Shown here: positions 8,903-17,127 of the stretch, one piece after another
Layout: each line of letters opens with the position of its first letter
How positions within the stretch are numbered: the first letter of the stretch is position 1
Origin: DASQBT01 sp963782495
GTDB taxonomy: Bacteria; Pseudomonadota; Gammaproteobacteria; Burkholderiales; Thiobacillaceae
Direction of reading: 5' to 3'
DNA length: 64,000 bases
Assembly: GCA_963782495.1 (NCBI GenBank)
Contig: CAWAJU010000012.1
Span: forward strand, 124,001 to 188,000
The notes under the pieces: model-generated
The model's database searches: none
What the model was told of the DNA's origin: nothing
Seen by the model: only the letters and a program-made list of their open reading frames with translations
Program-made: the position numbers and the translations under genes

Positions 8903-10255
8903 CTAGCCGGTGGTCAGTCGAACGAGGTCATTGTAGAGGGCCAGCACCATCAGCAGGAACAAAATGGCCATTCCGACGCGGCTGCCAAGCTCCATGAAAC
9001 GCTCAGAGACCGGCCGGCCCCGCAAAATTTCGAAACTATAATACATGAGATGCCCGCCATCCAATAAAGGCACAGGCAACAAGTTCAATACGCCGAGACT
9101 CACGCTGACCAGGGCGAGAAAACTGACAAAACTCAGCCATCCCATCTGCGCAGACTGTCCTGCATAGTCGGCGATGGTCAGGGGCCCGGACAGATTTTTC
9201 CAGGAAACCTGACCGATCACCATGCGGCCCATCATCTCCAGCGTGAACACCGACATATCCCAGGTTTTCTGCACGCCTTCCACCAGCGCATCCCACGGAC
9301 CATAGCGAATTTCGGTGCGGATTTGCGCGAGCCAGTTGTCTTCCAGTTTGGGCGCCGCGCCGATCTTGCCGATGCGCTGGCCGTTTTGAATCTCGCTTCC
9401 CGGGGTCAGGGTAAGCGCCAACCGTTGTGTGCCTCGTTCGATCTCCAGCGTCAATCGCTTGCCAGCGGAACCGCGCACCTTGGTCACCAAGTCCTGCCAA
9501 GTCGGAATCTCTGCCCCATCGATCGCGACGATGTGATCGCCTGCCCTGAGGCCGGCGGATGCCGCAATCCCATTGGGCAGCAACATGCCCACCACGGCCG
9601 GAATGGGCGGGTCATAAGGATGGATGCCAAGTTTATCCAGCACATCCAACTCGACCTCATCCCGCTTGATTCCGCTTAGAACCAGTTGCACCGGGGCCGA
9701 GTCCCGCAGCTTCAACTCCACGTTGCCGCCTGACAAAGCATGCTTTAGCAGACTCAGGCGCAAGTCCTGAAAGGATTCCACCGGCGTATCGTCCACGCCG
9801 ATGATCTCGTCGCCATTGTTCAGCCCCGCCTGGGCCGCGGGCGTATTGGATGGAGGTTCGCCTATCAGCGGCTTGATCGCAGGAACGCCATGGATGAAGA
9901 GCACCCAGTAGAACAGTATGGCCAACAGAAAGTTGGCGACTGGGCCGGCCGCCACGATCAACAGGCGGCGCCAAGCGGGTGCCCGGTTGAACGCGCGGTT
10001 CAGCTCCTGCGGTGCCACAGCCCCTTCGCGTTCATCCAGCATCTTCACGTAGCCCCCCAGGGGCAGAGCGCACAAGGCCCACTCGGTGTCGTCCGGGCCG
10101 TGGCGCTTGATCAGGAGTGGCCGACCGAAGCCCACGGCAAAACGCAGGACTTTGACCCCCATCAGGCGCGCAGCGACAAAATGGCCAAATTCGTGGACCA
10201 CCACCAGGATTCCTATCGCCGCCAGGAAGGAAAGGACAGTCAGCAACACGTTCAT
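8903..10255 (-). CDS. rseP: site-2 intramembrane zinc metalloprotease RseP
   Basis: RseP (450 aa) cleaves anti-sigma-E and remnant signal peptides within the inner membrane. The zinc motif VVHEFGHFVAARLMG (HExxH) lies in the first membrane segment. Two tandem PDZ domains fill the periplasmic middle (one near GLNNGDEIIGVDD, the other near GLRAGDHIVAIDG). NLLPVPLLDGGH near the C-terminus holds the third ligand (LDG). The frame is open upstream, but the ATG at 10253-10255 (MNVLLTVLSFLAAIG) starts the first membrane segment and overlaps the dxr stop by four bases. Confidence 0.96.
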   Translation of the reverse strand: MNVLLTVLSFLAAIGILVVVHEFGHFVAARLMGVKVLRFAVGFGRPLLIKRHGPDDTEWALCALPLGGYVKMLDEREGAVAPQELNRAFNRAPAWRRLLIVAAGPVANFLLAILFYWVLFIHGVPAIKPLIGEPPSNTPAAQAGLNNGDEIIGVDDTPVESFQDLRLSLLKHALSGGNVELKLRDSAPVQLVLSGIKRDEVELDVLDKLGIHPYDPPIPAVVGMLLPNGIAASAGLRAGDHIVAIDGAEIPTWQDLVTKVRGSAGKRLTLEIERGTQRLALTLTPGSEIQNGQRIGKIGAAPKLEDNWLAQIRTEIRYGPWDALVEGVQKTWDMSVFTLEMMGRMVIGQVSWKNLSGPLTIADYAGQSAQMGWLSFVSFLALVSVSLGVLNLLPVPLLDGGHLMYYSFEILRGRPVSERFMELGSRVGMAILFLLMVLALYNDLVRLTTG

Positions 10256-11442
10256 GCCGCTTTCATCGATGCAAGGAAGGAAGCTGCAAGCTCCCGTGCC
10301 GAGCGATCTGCCTCCAACAGGGCGTCGAGATCGCAAGCCGTGGCCGGACCAAGTTTGTCCAGGGCATGCGCGATGGCGCGCGAAATGTCGTTAAAACCGC
10401 AACGCCGCGACAGAAAATGATCGACCGCCACTTCATTTGCCGCATTCAATACCGCAGGTGCGCTGCCACCGGCTTGCAACGCGTCGAACGCAAGTTTCAG
10501 GCAGGGGAAGCGCTGGTAATCCGGCGCCTCGAAGTTCAAGTTCCGGCCCATCAGGTCCAATCCATTGACGCCCGCCTCAATGCGCTCGGGAAATCCCAAG
10601 GCATAGGCAATTGGCGTGCGCATATCCGGCGTACCCATCTGCGCAATCAGGGAACCGTCCAGATATTCCACCATGGAATGAATCACGCTTTGGGGATGCA
10701 CCAGCACCTGAATCTGATCGGCCTGAGCGTTGAACAACCAATGAGCCTCGATGACTTCCAGGCCCTTGTTCATCATGCTGGCGGAATCAACTGAAATCTT
10801 CTTGCCCATCACCCAATTGGGGTGGGCGACCGCCTGCTCTGGGGTGACCTTGGCCATTTCCTCTATGCTCTTGGTACGAAACGGGCCACCCGATGCAGTC
10901 AGCCAGATCTTGCGCACCCCGGCGGCGACCAGGTCGCCAGAAAAGTCTCTCGGCAAGGCCTGGAAGATCGCATTGTGTTCCGAATCGATGGGCAGCAACT
11001 TCGCACCGCTGTCCCGGATGGCGTCCATGAATACGCGCCCGGCGACCACCAGGGTCTCCTTGTTGGCGAGGAGAATGCGCTTGCCCGATCTGGCCGCTGC
11101 CAGGGTCGCAGGCAAGCCCGCGGCGCCGACAATGGCCGCCATCACCGTATCCACTTCGGGCAGGGTCGCGGCCTCGATCAAGGCCGGCGCGCCGCCCCAC
11201 ACCTCAACTTGAAGCCCGGTGCTTCGCAGTCGATCACGCAAGGCTGCCGCGGCGCTCTGATCCGTCATCACCGCCACCTTGGGCCGATGCTTCAGACACT
11301 GCTCGAACATGCGATCAACCTGCACCGCGCCGGTCAACGCGATCACCTCAAAGCGTTCTGCGTGTCGCGCGACCACATCCAGGGTATTGACCCCTATGGT
11401 GCCGGTCGCGCCCAATATTGCCAGCCTGCGCATCTGGCTCAC
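10252..11442 (-). CDS. dxr: 1-deoxy-D-xylulose 5-phosphate reductoisomerase
   Basis: Dxr (396 aa) converts DXP to MEP with NADPH, the committed step of the MEP isoprenoid pathway. ispG elsewhere in the window is a later step. The NADPH site is LAILGATGTIGVNTLDVV at the N-terminus. LLPIDSEHNAIFQ carries the metal-binding Asp/Glu, and ASGGPFRTKS and SVDSASMMNKGLEVIEA are active-site loops. The start MSQMRRL is preferred over Met4 because it gives a four-base overlap with cdsA. Confidence 0.97.
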   Translation of the reverse strand: MSQMRRLAILGATGTIGVNTLDVVARHAERFEVIALTGAVQVDRMFEQCLKHRPKVAVMTDQSAAAALRDRLRSTGLQVEVWGGAPALIEAATLPEVDTVMAAIVGAAGLPATLAAARSGKRILLANKETLVVAGRVFMDAIRDSGAKLLPIDSEHNAIFQALPRDFSGDLVAAGVRKIWLTASGGPFRTKSIEEMAKVTPEQAVAHPNWVMGKKISVDSASMMNKGLEVIEAHWLFNAQADQIQVLVHPQSVIHSMVEYLDGSLIAQMGTPDMRTPIAYALGFPERIEAGVNGLDLMGRNLNFEAPDYQRFPCLKLAFDALQAGGSAPAVLNAANEVAVDHFLSRRCGFNDISRAIAHALDKLGPATACDLDALLEADRSARELAASFLASMKAA

Positions 11443-12230
11443 AGTCGGCCTCCGGCGACCAGCAGAATCGTGGTACCGACCGGCAGGGCTGCGGTCAACG
11501 CGTCTATGCGGTCCAGAACGCCGCCGTGGCCAGGCAGGATGCTGCCACTATCCTTTATGCCGGCGACCCGTTTCATCCAGGATTCGAACAGGTCACCGAG
11601 GATGGAAAAGAAGAACAAGGCCAGCGTCAAAAATAGCGCCCCGGCAATTCGCAAGCCGTGGATGGACGCACTCACCGCGGACGCATAGACCAACAAGGCC
11701 ACGCCGGCACCCGCCACCCCTTCCCAGGTCTTGCCCGGGCTGATTGCCGGCGCCAGTTTGCGGCTGCCGAAGCGGCGCCCGACGAAGAAGGCAGCGGAGT
11801 CGCCAATCCACACCACCGTCATCAAGCCGAGCAAAAACCAGGGGCCAAAGTCGCGCAAGGTCACCAGTGCCACCCAAGTGGGAAGCAAGACAACAGCGCC
11901 GACCAGGGCCAAGACAAATGGATTTTTCACCTGCCAGCGTCGGGCCAGCCACAAGGGTGCAATCAGCGCCCAGAACATGACTGCCACCCAGAGCAAACCG
12001 TTCTGAAGGTCCCTTTGGCCGGCGAGGAATTGAAGTGCCAATGCACAGACAGTCAGAGCGACACCATACGCCCATGATAACGGGACAGTGAAACCTGAGA
12101 TGCGTCCCCATTCAAAACCGGCCAGTGCAAGCACCAGCGCGACCAGCGTTGCCCACATACCCGTTGGCGCCCAAAACAGAGCGGGCAGAAACAAGGCCAG
12201 CAGCACAAATGCGGTGATCAGCCTAGACAC
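11439..12230 (-). CDS. cdsA: phosphatidate cytidylyltransferase
   Basis: CdsA (263 aa) makes CDP-diacylglycerol from phosphatidate and CTP in the inner membrane, the entry to phospholipid synthesis. The sequence is mostly hydrophobic, with about seven to eight membrane segments. The family signature WMKRVAGIKDSGSILPGHGG, followed by VLDRID, is near the C-terminus. It overlaps dxr by four bases and uppS by eight, in the conserved uppS-cdsA-dxr order. Confidence 0.95.
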   Translation of the reverse strand: MSRLITAFVLLALFLPALFWAPTGMWATLVALVLALAGFEWGRISGFTVPLSWAYGVALTVCALALQFLAGQRDLQNGLLWVAVMFWALIAPLWLARRWQVKNPFVLALVGAVVLLPTWVALVTLRDFGPWFLLGLMTVVWIGDSAAFFVGRRFGSRKLAPAISPGKTWEGVAGAGVALLVYASAVSASIHGLRIAGALFLTLALFFFSILGDLFESWMKRVAGIKDSGSILPGHGGVLDRIDALTAALPVGTTILLVAGGRL

Positions 12231-12987
12231 CGGTTTCCTTCAGGCTTTCGGCCAATTGCTCGCTGGTCCGGCCGAATCGCCGCTCGCGCTTGTGATAGGA
12301 CGCAATCGCCTTATCCAGGCTGATCGCATCGAAATCAGGCCACAATGTATCGGTAAAGTACAACTCGGTATATGCGAGCTGCCAGAGCAGGAAGTTGCTG
12401 ATGCGTCTTTCTCCTCCCGTCCGGATGAAGAGATCGGGCTCAGGGGCATCGGCCAAACATAGATGGGCTGCCAGATCGGCTTCGCCCACCCGCCCCTGAT
12501 GGCCCGATGCAAGCAGCCGGTTGATCGCCTGCAGTACGTCCCAGCGCCCGCCATAGTTTGCCGCAATGTTCAGCACCAGACGGGTATTGCTTTCCGTCCG
12601 CGCTTCGGCCTCCGCAATCAGTCCCCTGATGGCAGGACCGAAAGCCTCGAGTTCGCCGATCACGCGAAACCGGATGCCATTCTTGTGCAGCTTGGCCACT
12701 TCGCTCTTCAGCGCCCGCATGAACAACTCCATCAGCAGCGAAACTTCCTCCTGGGGTCGGCGCCAGTTCTCGGAACTGAAGGCAAACAGGGTCAATTGTT
12801 CGACCCCGCGCTCGGCGCATGCCTGAACGATGGTGCGCACCGATTCAACCCCTTTCCGATGCCCGGCAATGCGCGGCATCATGCGCTTCTTGGCCCAGCG
12901 GCCATTGCCATCCATGATGATGGCGATGTGCCGTGGCACCAGATGCACTTCGGGAATGACGGTAGTGGAACTCTTGAATATCATCAC
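12223..12987 (-). CDS. uppS: undecaprenyl diphosphate synthase
   Basis: UppS (254 aa) is the cis-prenyltransferase that makes the C55 carrier lipid for peptidoglycan and O-antigen. The catalytic IIMDGNGRWAKKR motif is near residue 24, followed by GHRKGVESVR, TLFAFSSENWRRP and the C-terminal PDLFIRTGGERRISNFLLWQ. All hallmark residues are visible. The 144 bases up to frr contain no gene that I can support. The stop overlaps the cdsA start. Confidence 0.96.
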   Translation of the reverse strand: MMIFKSSTTVIPEVHLVPRHIAIIMDGNGRWAKKRMMPRIAGHRKGVESVRTIVQACAERGVEQLTLFAFSSENWRRPQEEVSLLMELFMRALKSEVAKLHKNGIRFRVIGELEAFGPAIRGLIAEAEARTESNTRLVLNIAANYGGRWDVLQAINRLLASGHQGRVGEADLAAHLCLADAPEPDLFIRTGGERRISNFLLWQLAYTELYFTDTLWPDFDAISLDKAIASYHKRERRFGRTSEQLAESLKETGV

Positions 12988-13131
12988 ACGCCTAGCCCTG
13001 CTCCCGTTTCAGGCCGACGAGCGCGTGAACGACGCCGCCTTCGCGCAGGCGTGGGCACGAAACAGGTCGGGAGAACGATCAGGGTGAGTGCAACGATCAT
13101 GATGACGGAGCGGCGTGCATCGCCGTGACCG

Positions 13132-13701
13132 TTAGACGGTCATCAGTTCCGCCTCCTTGGTCGCCAGGGCCTTGTCGATTTCGGCGATGTGCTTGTCGGT
13201 CAGCTTCTGCACGTCGTCCTGCGCGCGGCGCTCATCATCTTCGCTGGCGGTCTTGTTCTTGACCATGTCCTTTAGCGCGGCATTGGCATCGCGACGAATA
13301 TTGCGCACCGCCACACGTGCACTTTCCGCCTCGGCCCTGACCACTTTGGTCAGATCCCGGCGCCGCTCTTCGGTCAGCGCAGGCATGGGGACGCGGATCA
13401 CATCGCCCTGGGTGGCCGGATTGAGACCCAGGTCGGCGTCGCGTATCGCCTTGTCCACCTTGCCGATCAGGTTCTTCTCGTACGGTTGCACACCAAGGGT
13501 GCGACTGTCGATCAGCGACACATTGGCGACTTGGGGGACCGGGGTCGGGTTGCCGTAGTAATCCACCATCACATGGTCGAGGATGCCGGTATGGGCGCGG
13601 CCAGTCCTCACCTTGCCCAGGTCGGCCTTCAAGGCCTCCAGACTCTTCTGCATCTTGGCTTCGGTGGACTTTTTTACATCGGCTATGGTTTGATCCGCCA
13701 T
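13132..13701 (-). CDS. frr: ribosome recycling factor
   Basis: RRF (189 aa; usual about 185) splits post-termination ribosomes with EF-G. The long helical domain I contains LGKVRTGRAHTGILDHV and the C-terminal VRNIRRDANAALKDM. The central beta/alpha domain includes VDYYGNPTPVPQVANVSLID. It lies 11 bases downstream of pyrH in the invariant rpsB-tsf-pyrH-frr order. Confidence 0.97.
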   Translation of the reverse strand: MADQTIADVKKSTEAKMQKSLEALKADLGKVRTGRAHTGILDHVMVDYYGNPTPVPQVANVSLIDSRTLGVQPYEKNLIGKVDKAIRDADLGLNPATQGDVIRVPMPALTEERRRDLTKVVRAEAESARVAVRNIRRDANAALKDMVKNKTASEDDERRAQDDVQKLTDKHIAEIDKALATKEAELMTV

Positions 13702-13712
13702 CGTTTCCCTCC

Positions 13713-14432
13713 TTAATTGAGCGTCACCCGGGTGCCTTCGTCCTCGCCCAGCACCACACGCTTCAATGCACCCGGCTTGAAAATGCTGAATACGCCCAGC
13801 GGCATGCGGTTATCCCGGCACAAGGCCAGAGCCGTTGCATCCATGACCTGGAGCTTGTCATGAATGGCGCGGTCGAAGCTCAGCTGGGCATAGCGCGTGG
13901 CAGCCGGATTCCTTTTCGGGTCATCGTTGTAGACGCCATCCACCTTGGTGGCTTTGAGAACGATCTCCGCGCCCATCTCCATGCCACGCAGCGCCGCAGC
14001 CGTATCGGTGGTGAAAAAAGGATTGCCGGTGCCGGCGCCGAAAATGACGATCTTGCCCTCTTCGAGATAGCGCAGGGCCTTGCCGCGTATGTAGGGTTCG
14101 GCCACCTGCTCCACATTGAGGGCGGATTGCACCCTGGACTCGAGACCGGCACGGCGCATGGCTTCCTGCAAGGCCAGCGCGTTCATGACCGTGGCCAGCA
14201 TGCCCATGTAATCGGCGGTCGCGCGGTCCATTCCGGCGGCGCCAGGCGACACGCCACGAAAGATATTGCCACCTCCGATCACCACGGCAATCTGCACTCC
14301 CAGATCGGCAACCTCCTTGACCTGGGCGACGATGCCGTCCAGGGTTTCCCGGTTGATGCCGAAACTGTCCGTGCCCATCAGGGCCTCACCGGACAGCTTG
14401 AGCAGGATGCGTTTGTAGACCGGGGTCGCCAC
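13713..14432 (-). CDS. pyrH: UMP kinase
   Basis: PyrH (239 aa) phosphorylates UMP to UDP in pyrimidine synthesis and belongs to the amino-acid-kinase fold. YKRILLKLSGEALMG at the N-terminus binds phosphate; VVIGGGNIFRG, RATADYMGMLATVMNALAL and the FGAGTGNPFFTTDTAA loop are diagnostic. Only two bases separate it from the tsf stop, so coupling is likely. Confidence 0.97.
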   Translation of the reverse strand: MATPVYKRILLKLSGEALMGTDSFGINRETLDGIVAQVKEVADLGVQIAVVIGGGNIFRGVSPGAAGMDRATADYMGMLATVMNALALQEAMRRAGLESRVQSALNVEQVAEPYIRGKALRYLEEGKIVIFGAGTGNPFFTTDTAAALRGMEMGAEIVLKATKVDGVYNDDPKRNPAATRYAQLSFDRAIHDKLQVMDATALALCRDNRMPLGVFSIFKPGALKRVVLGEDEGTRVTLN

Positions 14433-14434
14433 GA

Positions 14435-15316
14435 TCAGCCTTTGGCTGCCTGAGCCATCACTTCCGCAACGAAGTCATCCTTCTTCTTCTCGATGCCCTC
14501 GCCCACGACATACAGGACAAAGCCGTTAACCGTTGCGCCTTTGGCCTTGAGCAGTTGCTCGATAGTCTGCTTGTCGTCCTTGACGAAGGGCTGGCCCAGC
14601 AGGGTGATTTCCTTGAGGTACTTGGCCACTGCGCCCTCCACCATCTTGGCAACGATGTCCGCCGACTTGCCGGATTCGGCCGCCTTTTGACTTGCCACTG
14701 AACGCTCCTTTTCGATCAGCTCGGACGGCACGTTTTCGCGCGAGAGTGACACGGGCTTGGTTGCAGCGATGTGCATCGCCAGATCCTTGCCCAGCTGTTC
14801 GTCGCCGCCACTCACATCCACCAACACGCCGATTTTGGAACCGCCGTGCACATAGCTCGCCAGCCTGCCCTTGGCCTCGATGCGGGCAAAGCGGCGCAGG
14901 CTCATGTTCTCGCCCATGCGGCCCACCAGTTCGGTGCGTACCTGCTCTACGCCATTGCCGTTGAGCATCAATGCGGCCAGGGCCGTGACATCGGCCGGAT
15001 TGCTGCTCATCACCAATCCGGCGAGGTCCTTGGCAAAGGCCAGGAAGTCGTCGTTCTTGGCCACGAAATCGGTTTCGCAATTGACCTCGATCATCGCACC
15101 GCGCTTGCCGTCGGCGTCGATCTGAATTCCCACTACGCCTTCGGCGGCGATCCGTCCGGCCGCCTTGCTTGCCTTGTTGCCAAACTTCACCCGCAGGATT
15201 TCCTCGGCCTTGGCCATTTCACCCGCCGCTTCGTTGAGGGCCTTCTTGCAATCCATCATGGGCGCGTCGGTTCGCTCGCGCAGTTCTTTCACCATGCTTG
15301 CGGTAATTTCAGCCAT
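14435..15316 (-). CDS. tsf: elongation factor Ts
   Basis: EF-Ts (293 aa) is the guanine nucleotide exchange factor of EF-Tu. The N-terminal UBA-like domain ends in the conserved RTDAPMMDCKKALNEA, and VEVNCETDFVAKND-like sequence (IEVNCETDFVAKNDDF) marks the core that contacts EF-Tu. The C-terminus ends in EVMAQAAKG. It is preceded by a hairpin in the rpsB-tsf gap that may attenuate transcription. Confidence 0.97.
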   Translation of the reverse strand: MAEITASMVKELRERTDAPMMDCKKALNEAAGEMAKAEEILRVKFGNKASKAAGRIAAEGVVGIQIDADGKRGAMIEVNCETDFVAKNDDFLAFAKDLAGLVMSSNPADVTALAALMLNGNGVEQVRTELVGRMGENMSLRRFARIEAKGRLASYVHGGSKIGVLVDVSGGDEQLGKDLAMHIAATKPVSLSRENVPSELIEKERSVASQKAAESGKSADIVAKMVEGAVAKYLKEITLLGQPFVKDDKQTIEQLLKAKGATVNGFVLYVVGEGIEKKKDDFVAEVMAQAAKG

Positions 15317-15355
15317 CTTTCACTCCTAAGTTTCCAAATACTCTGGTTCGATGCG

Positions 15356-15378
15356 AAAAGAGGGGCTTGCGCCCCTCT
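15356..15378 (-). terminator. hairpin between rpsB and tsf (likely attenuator)
   Basis: On the minus strand an eight-base stem AGAGGGGC / GCCCCTCT closes a four-base loop GCAA and is followed by TTTTC. It lies in the 80-base gap after the rpsB stop. Partial termination between rpsB and tsf is a known arrangement in proteobacteria; here it is inferred from the structure alone. Confidence 0.65.
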
Positions 15379-15396
15379 CTTTCCTGTCGCCTGGGC

Positions 15397-16134
15397 TCAC
15401 TCCGCCGTGGGCGTTTCCGCCTCTTCGACAAACTCGTCCGCGGTCACGATCTCCTGGATGATGTGGGCGCGGCCTTCCAGAACTGCATCGGCCACCCCGC
15501 GCGCGTACAGGCGAATGGCACGGCTTGAGTCGTCATTGCCGGGAATCACGTAATCCACGCCTTCCGGACTGTTGTTGGTGTCGACCACGCCGATCACCGG
15601 GATGCCCAATTTGCGGGCTTCGGTAATGGCACCCTTCTGATAGCCCACATCAATCACAAACAATGCATCGGGCAGGCCACCCATTTCGCGAATGCCATGC
15701 AAACTGCGATTGAGCTTTTCCACTTCCCGCTCCAGCATCAGGGCTTCCTTCTTGGACAGCTTGCCGGCTTCAGCCAGCGCAGTTTCTGTGTCCTTCAGAC
15801 GCTTGACCGATAGCTTGACGGTCTTGAAGTTGGTCAGCATGCCACCCAGCCAACGGTGGCTGACATAGGGCATGCCGGCGCGCGCGGCTTCCTCGGCTAC
15901 GATTTCGCGCGCCTGGCGCTTGGTACCGACAAACAGGATCGTGCCCTTGTTTGAGGCCAGCTGACGCACAAACTTCATCGCCTCCTCGAACAAGGGGAGG
16001 GACTTTTCCAGGTTGACAATATGAATCTTGTTACGATGGCCGAAAATATAGGGGGCCATCTTGGGATTCCAGTAACGGGTCTGATGGCCGAAATGAACAC
16101 CGGCCTCCAGCATTTGACGCATGGTCACGGACAT
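15397..16134 (-). CDS. rpsB: 30S ribosomal protein S2
   Basis: S2 (245 aa) is assembled late onto the 30S subunit and recruits S1. MRQMLEAGVHFGHQTRYWNPKM at its start is the family signature (shown here as MLEAGVHFGHQTRYWNPKM). NKIHIVNLEKSL, FVGTKRQAREIV and the C-terminal PVIGVVDTNNSPEGVDYVIP are all present. A clear ribosome site (AAGGA) stands 8 bases before the ATG. It is the first gene of the long leftward run. Confidence 0.97.
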   Translation of the reverse strand: MSVTMRQMLEAGVHFGHQTRYWNPKMAPYIFGHRNKIHIVNLEKSLPLFEEAMKFVRQLASNKGTILFVGTKRQAREIVAEEAARAGMPYVSHRWLGGMLTNFKTVKLSVKRLKDTETALAEAGKLSKKEALMLEREVEKLNRSLHGIREMGGLPDALFVIDVGYQKGAITEARKLGIPVIGVVDTNNSPEGVDYVIPGNDDSSRAIRLYARGVADAVLEGRAHIIQEIVTADEFVEEAETPTAE

Positions 16135-16323
16135 ACTTGTTCCTTCTTCAAAGGTTGAGCCTCCACCCGCCAGGCGCCGCGCAAGCTGCTCGGCGCACCC
16201 TTGGTTCCATAAAATATGGAGCGGGTGTGTGAATTTGTTCAGGTAGTCCCGAACAGTCCGCTATTTTAATTTGATAAGCCCTTCTTTTCAAGGGAAAATG
16301 GGTTTTTGCCGGACTGCTCTTCC
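16135..16323 (-). promoter_or_regulatory. rpsB leader / rpsB-map divergent intergenic region
   Basis: This 189-base gap separates divergent rpsB and map. In the rpsB direction it contains a GC-rich hairpin (GCGCCG / CGGCGC, about 16173-16196) followed by GGGTGGAGG before the ribosome site. The position would suit the S2 autoregulatory leader (t44-like) known from proteobacterial rpsB, but I could not test that fold. An A/T-rich stretch (16261-16275) could hold promoters for either direction. Confidence 0.3.
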
Positions 16324-17127
16324 ATGCCCGTTAGCGTCAAGACCCCTGAAGAAATCGAAAGAATGCGCGTTGCAGGACGGCTGGCTGCCGAGCTGCTGGA
16401 TTTTGTCACGCCCTACGTCAAGCCTGGGGTGACGACCGATGAACTCGATCGCCTGTGCCATGACTACATGGTGAAAGTGCAGGAAACCATACCTGCGCCG
16501 CTCAATTACGCGCCGCCAGGCCATGTACCCTATCCCAGGTCGATCTGTACCTCGATCAACCATCAGGTCTGTCATGGCGTGCCCGGCGACCGGAAGCTGA
16601 AGAACGGTGACATCGTGAACATCGACGTCACCGTCATCAAGGATGGCTGGCATGGCGACACCTCGCGCATGTTCTTTGTCGGCGAGCCGTCGATCCAGGC
16701 ACGCAGGCTTGTGCAGGTGACCTACGAAGCCATGTGGGCGGGGATCACCGGGGTCAGGCCGGGCATCCAGCTGGGAGATATCGGCCACCGCATCCAGAAA
16801 CATGCCGAAGGCCATGGCTATTCCGTGGTTCGGGAATTCTGCGGCCACGGTATTGGCAGGAAATTTCATGAGGATCCCCAGGTCCTCCACTATGGCAAGC
16901 CCGGTACCGGGCTCGTGCTCCAAACCGGCATGACCTTCACCATCGAACCCATGATCAATGCCGGCAAGAAAGACATCAGCCAGCTGTCCGACGGCTGGAC
17001 CATTGTGACCAAGGATCACAGCCTGTCCGCTCAGTGGGAACACACCGTGCTGGTCACCGAGACCGGCCATGAGGTGCTGACGCTGTCCGCCGGCAGTCCC
17101 GCCCCGCCTGCCCCGCTGCCTCAATGA
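16324..17127 (+). CDS. map: methionine aminopeptidase type I
   Basis: MetAP (267 aa) removes N-terminal Met from nascent proteins; the deformylase at 20.5 kb supplies its substrate. Metal ligands are visible: the two Asp of NIDVTVIKDGWHGDTSRMF, the His in FCGHGIGRKFHEDPQ, and Glu in MTFTIEPM and WEHTVLVTE. The frame continues upstream to a TTG at 16306, but the ATG at 16324 (MPVSVKTPEEIERMR) begins at the usual place. Its stop overlaps the glnD start (ATGA). Confidence 0.96.
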   Translation: MPVSVKTPEEIERMRVAGRLAAELLDFVTPYVKPGVTTDELDRLCHDYMVKVQETIPAPLNYAPPGHVPYPRSICTSINHQVCHGVPGDRKLKNGDIVNIDVTVIKDGWHGDTSRMFFVGEPSIQARRLVQVTYEAMWAGITGVRPGIQLGDIGHRIQKHAEGHGYSVVREFCGHGIGRKFHEDPQVLHYGKPGTGLVLQTGMTFTIEPMINAGKKDISQLSDGWTIVTKDHSLSAQWEHTVLVTETGHEVLTLSAGSPAPPAPLPQ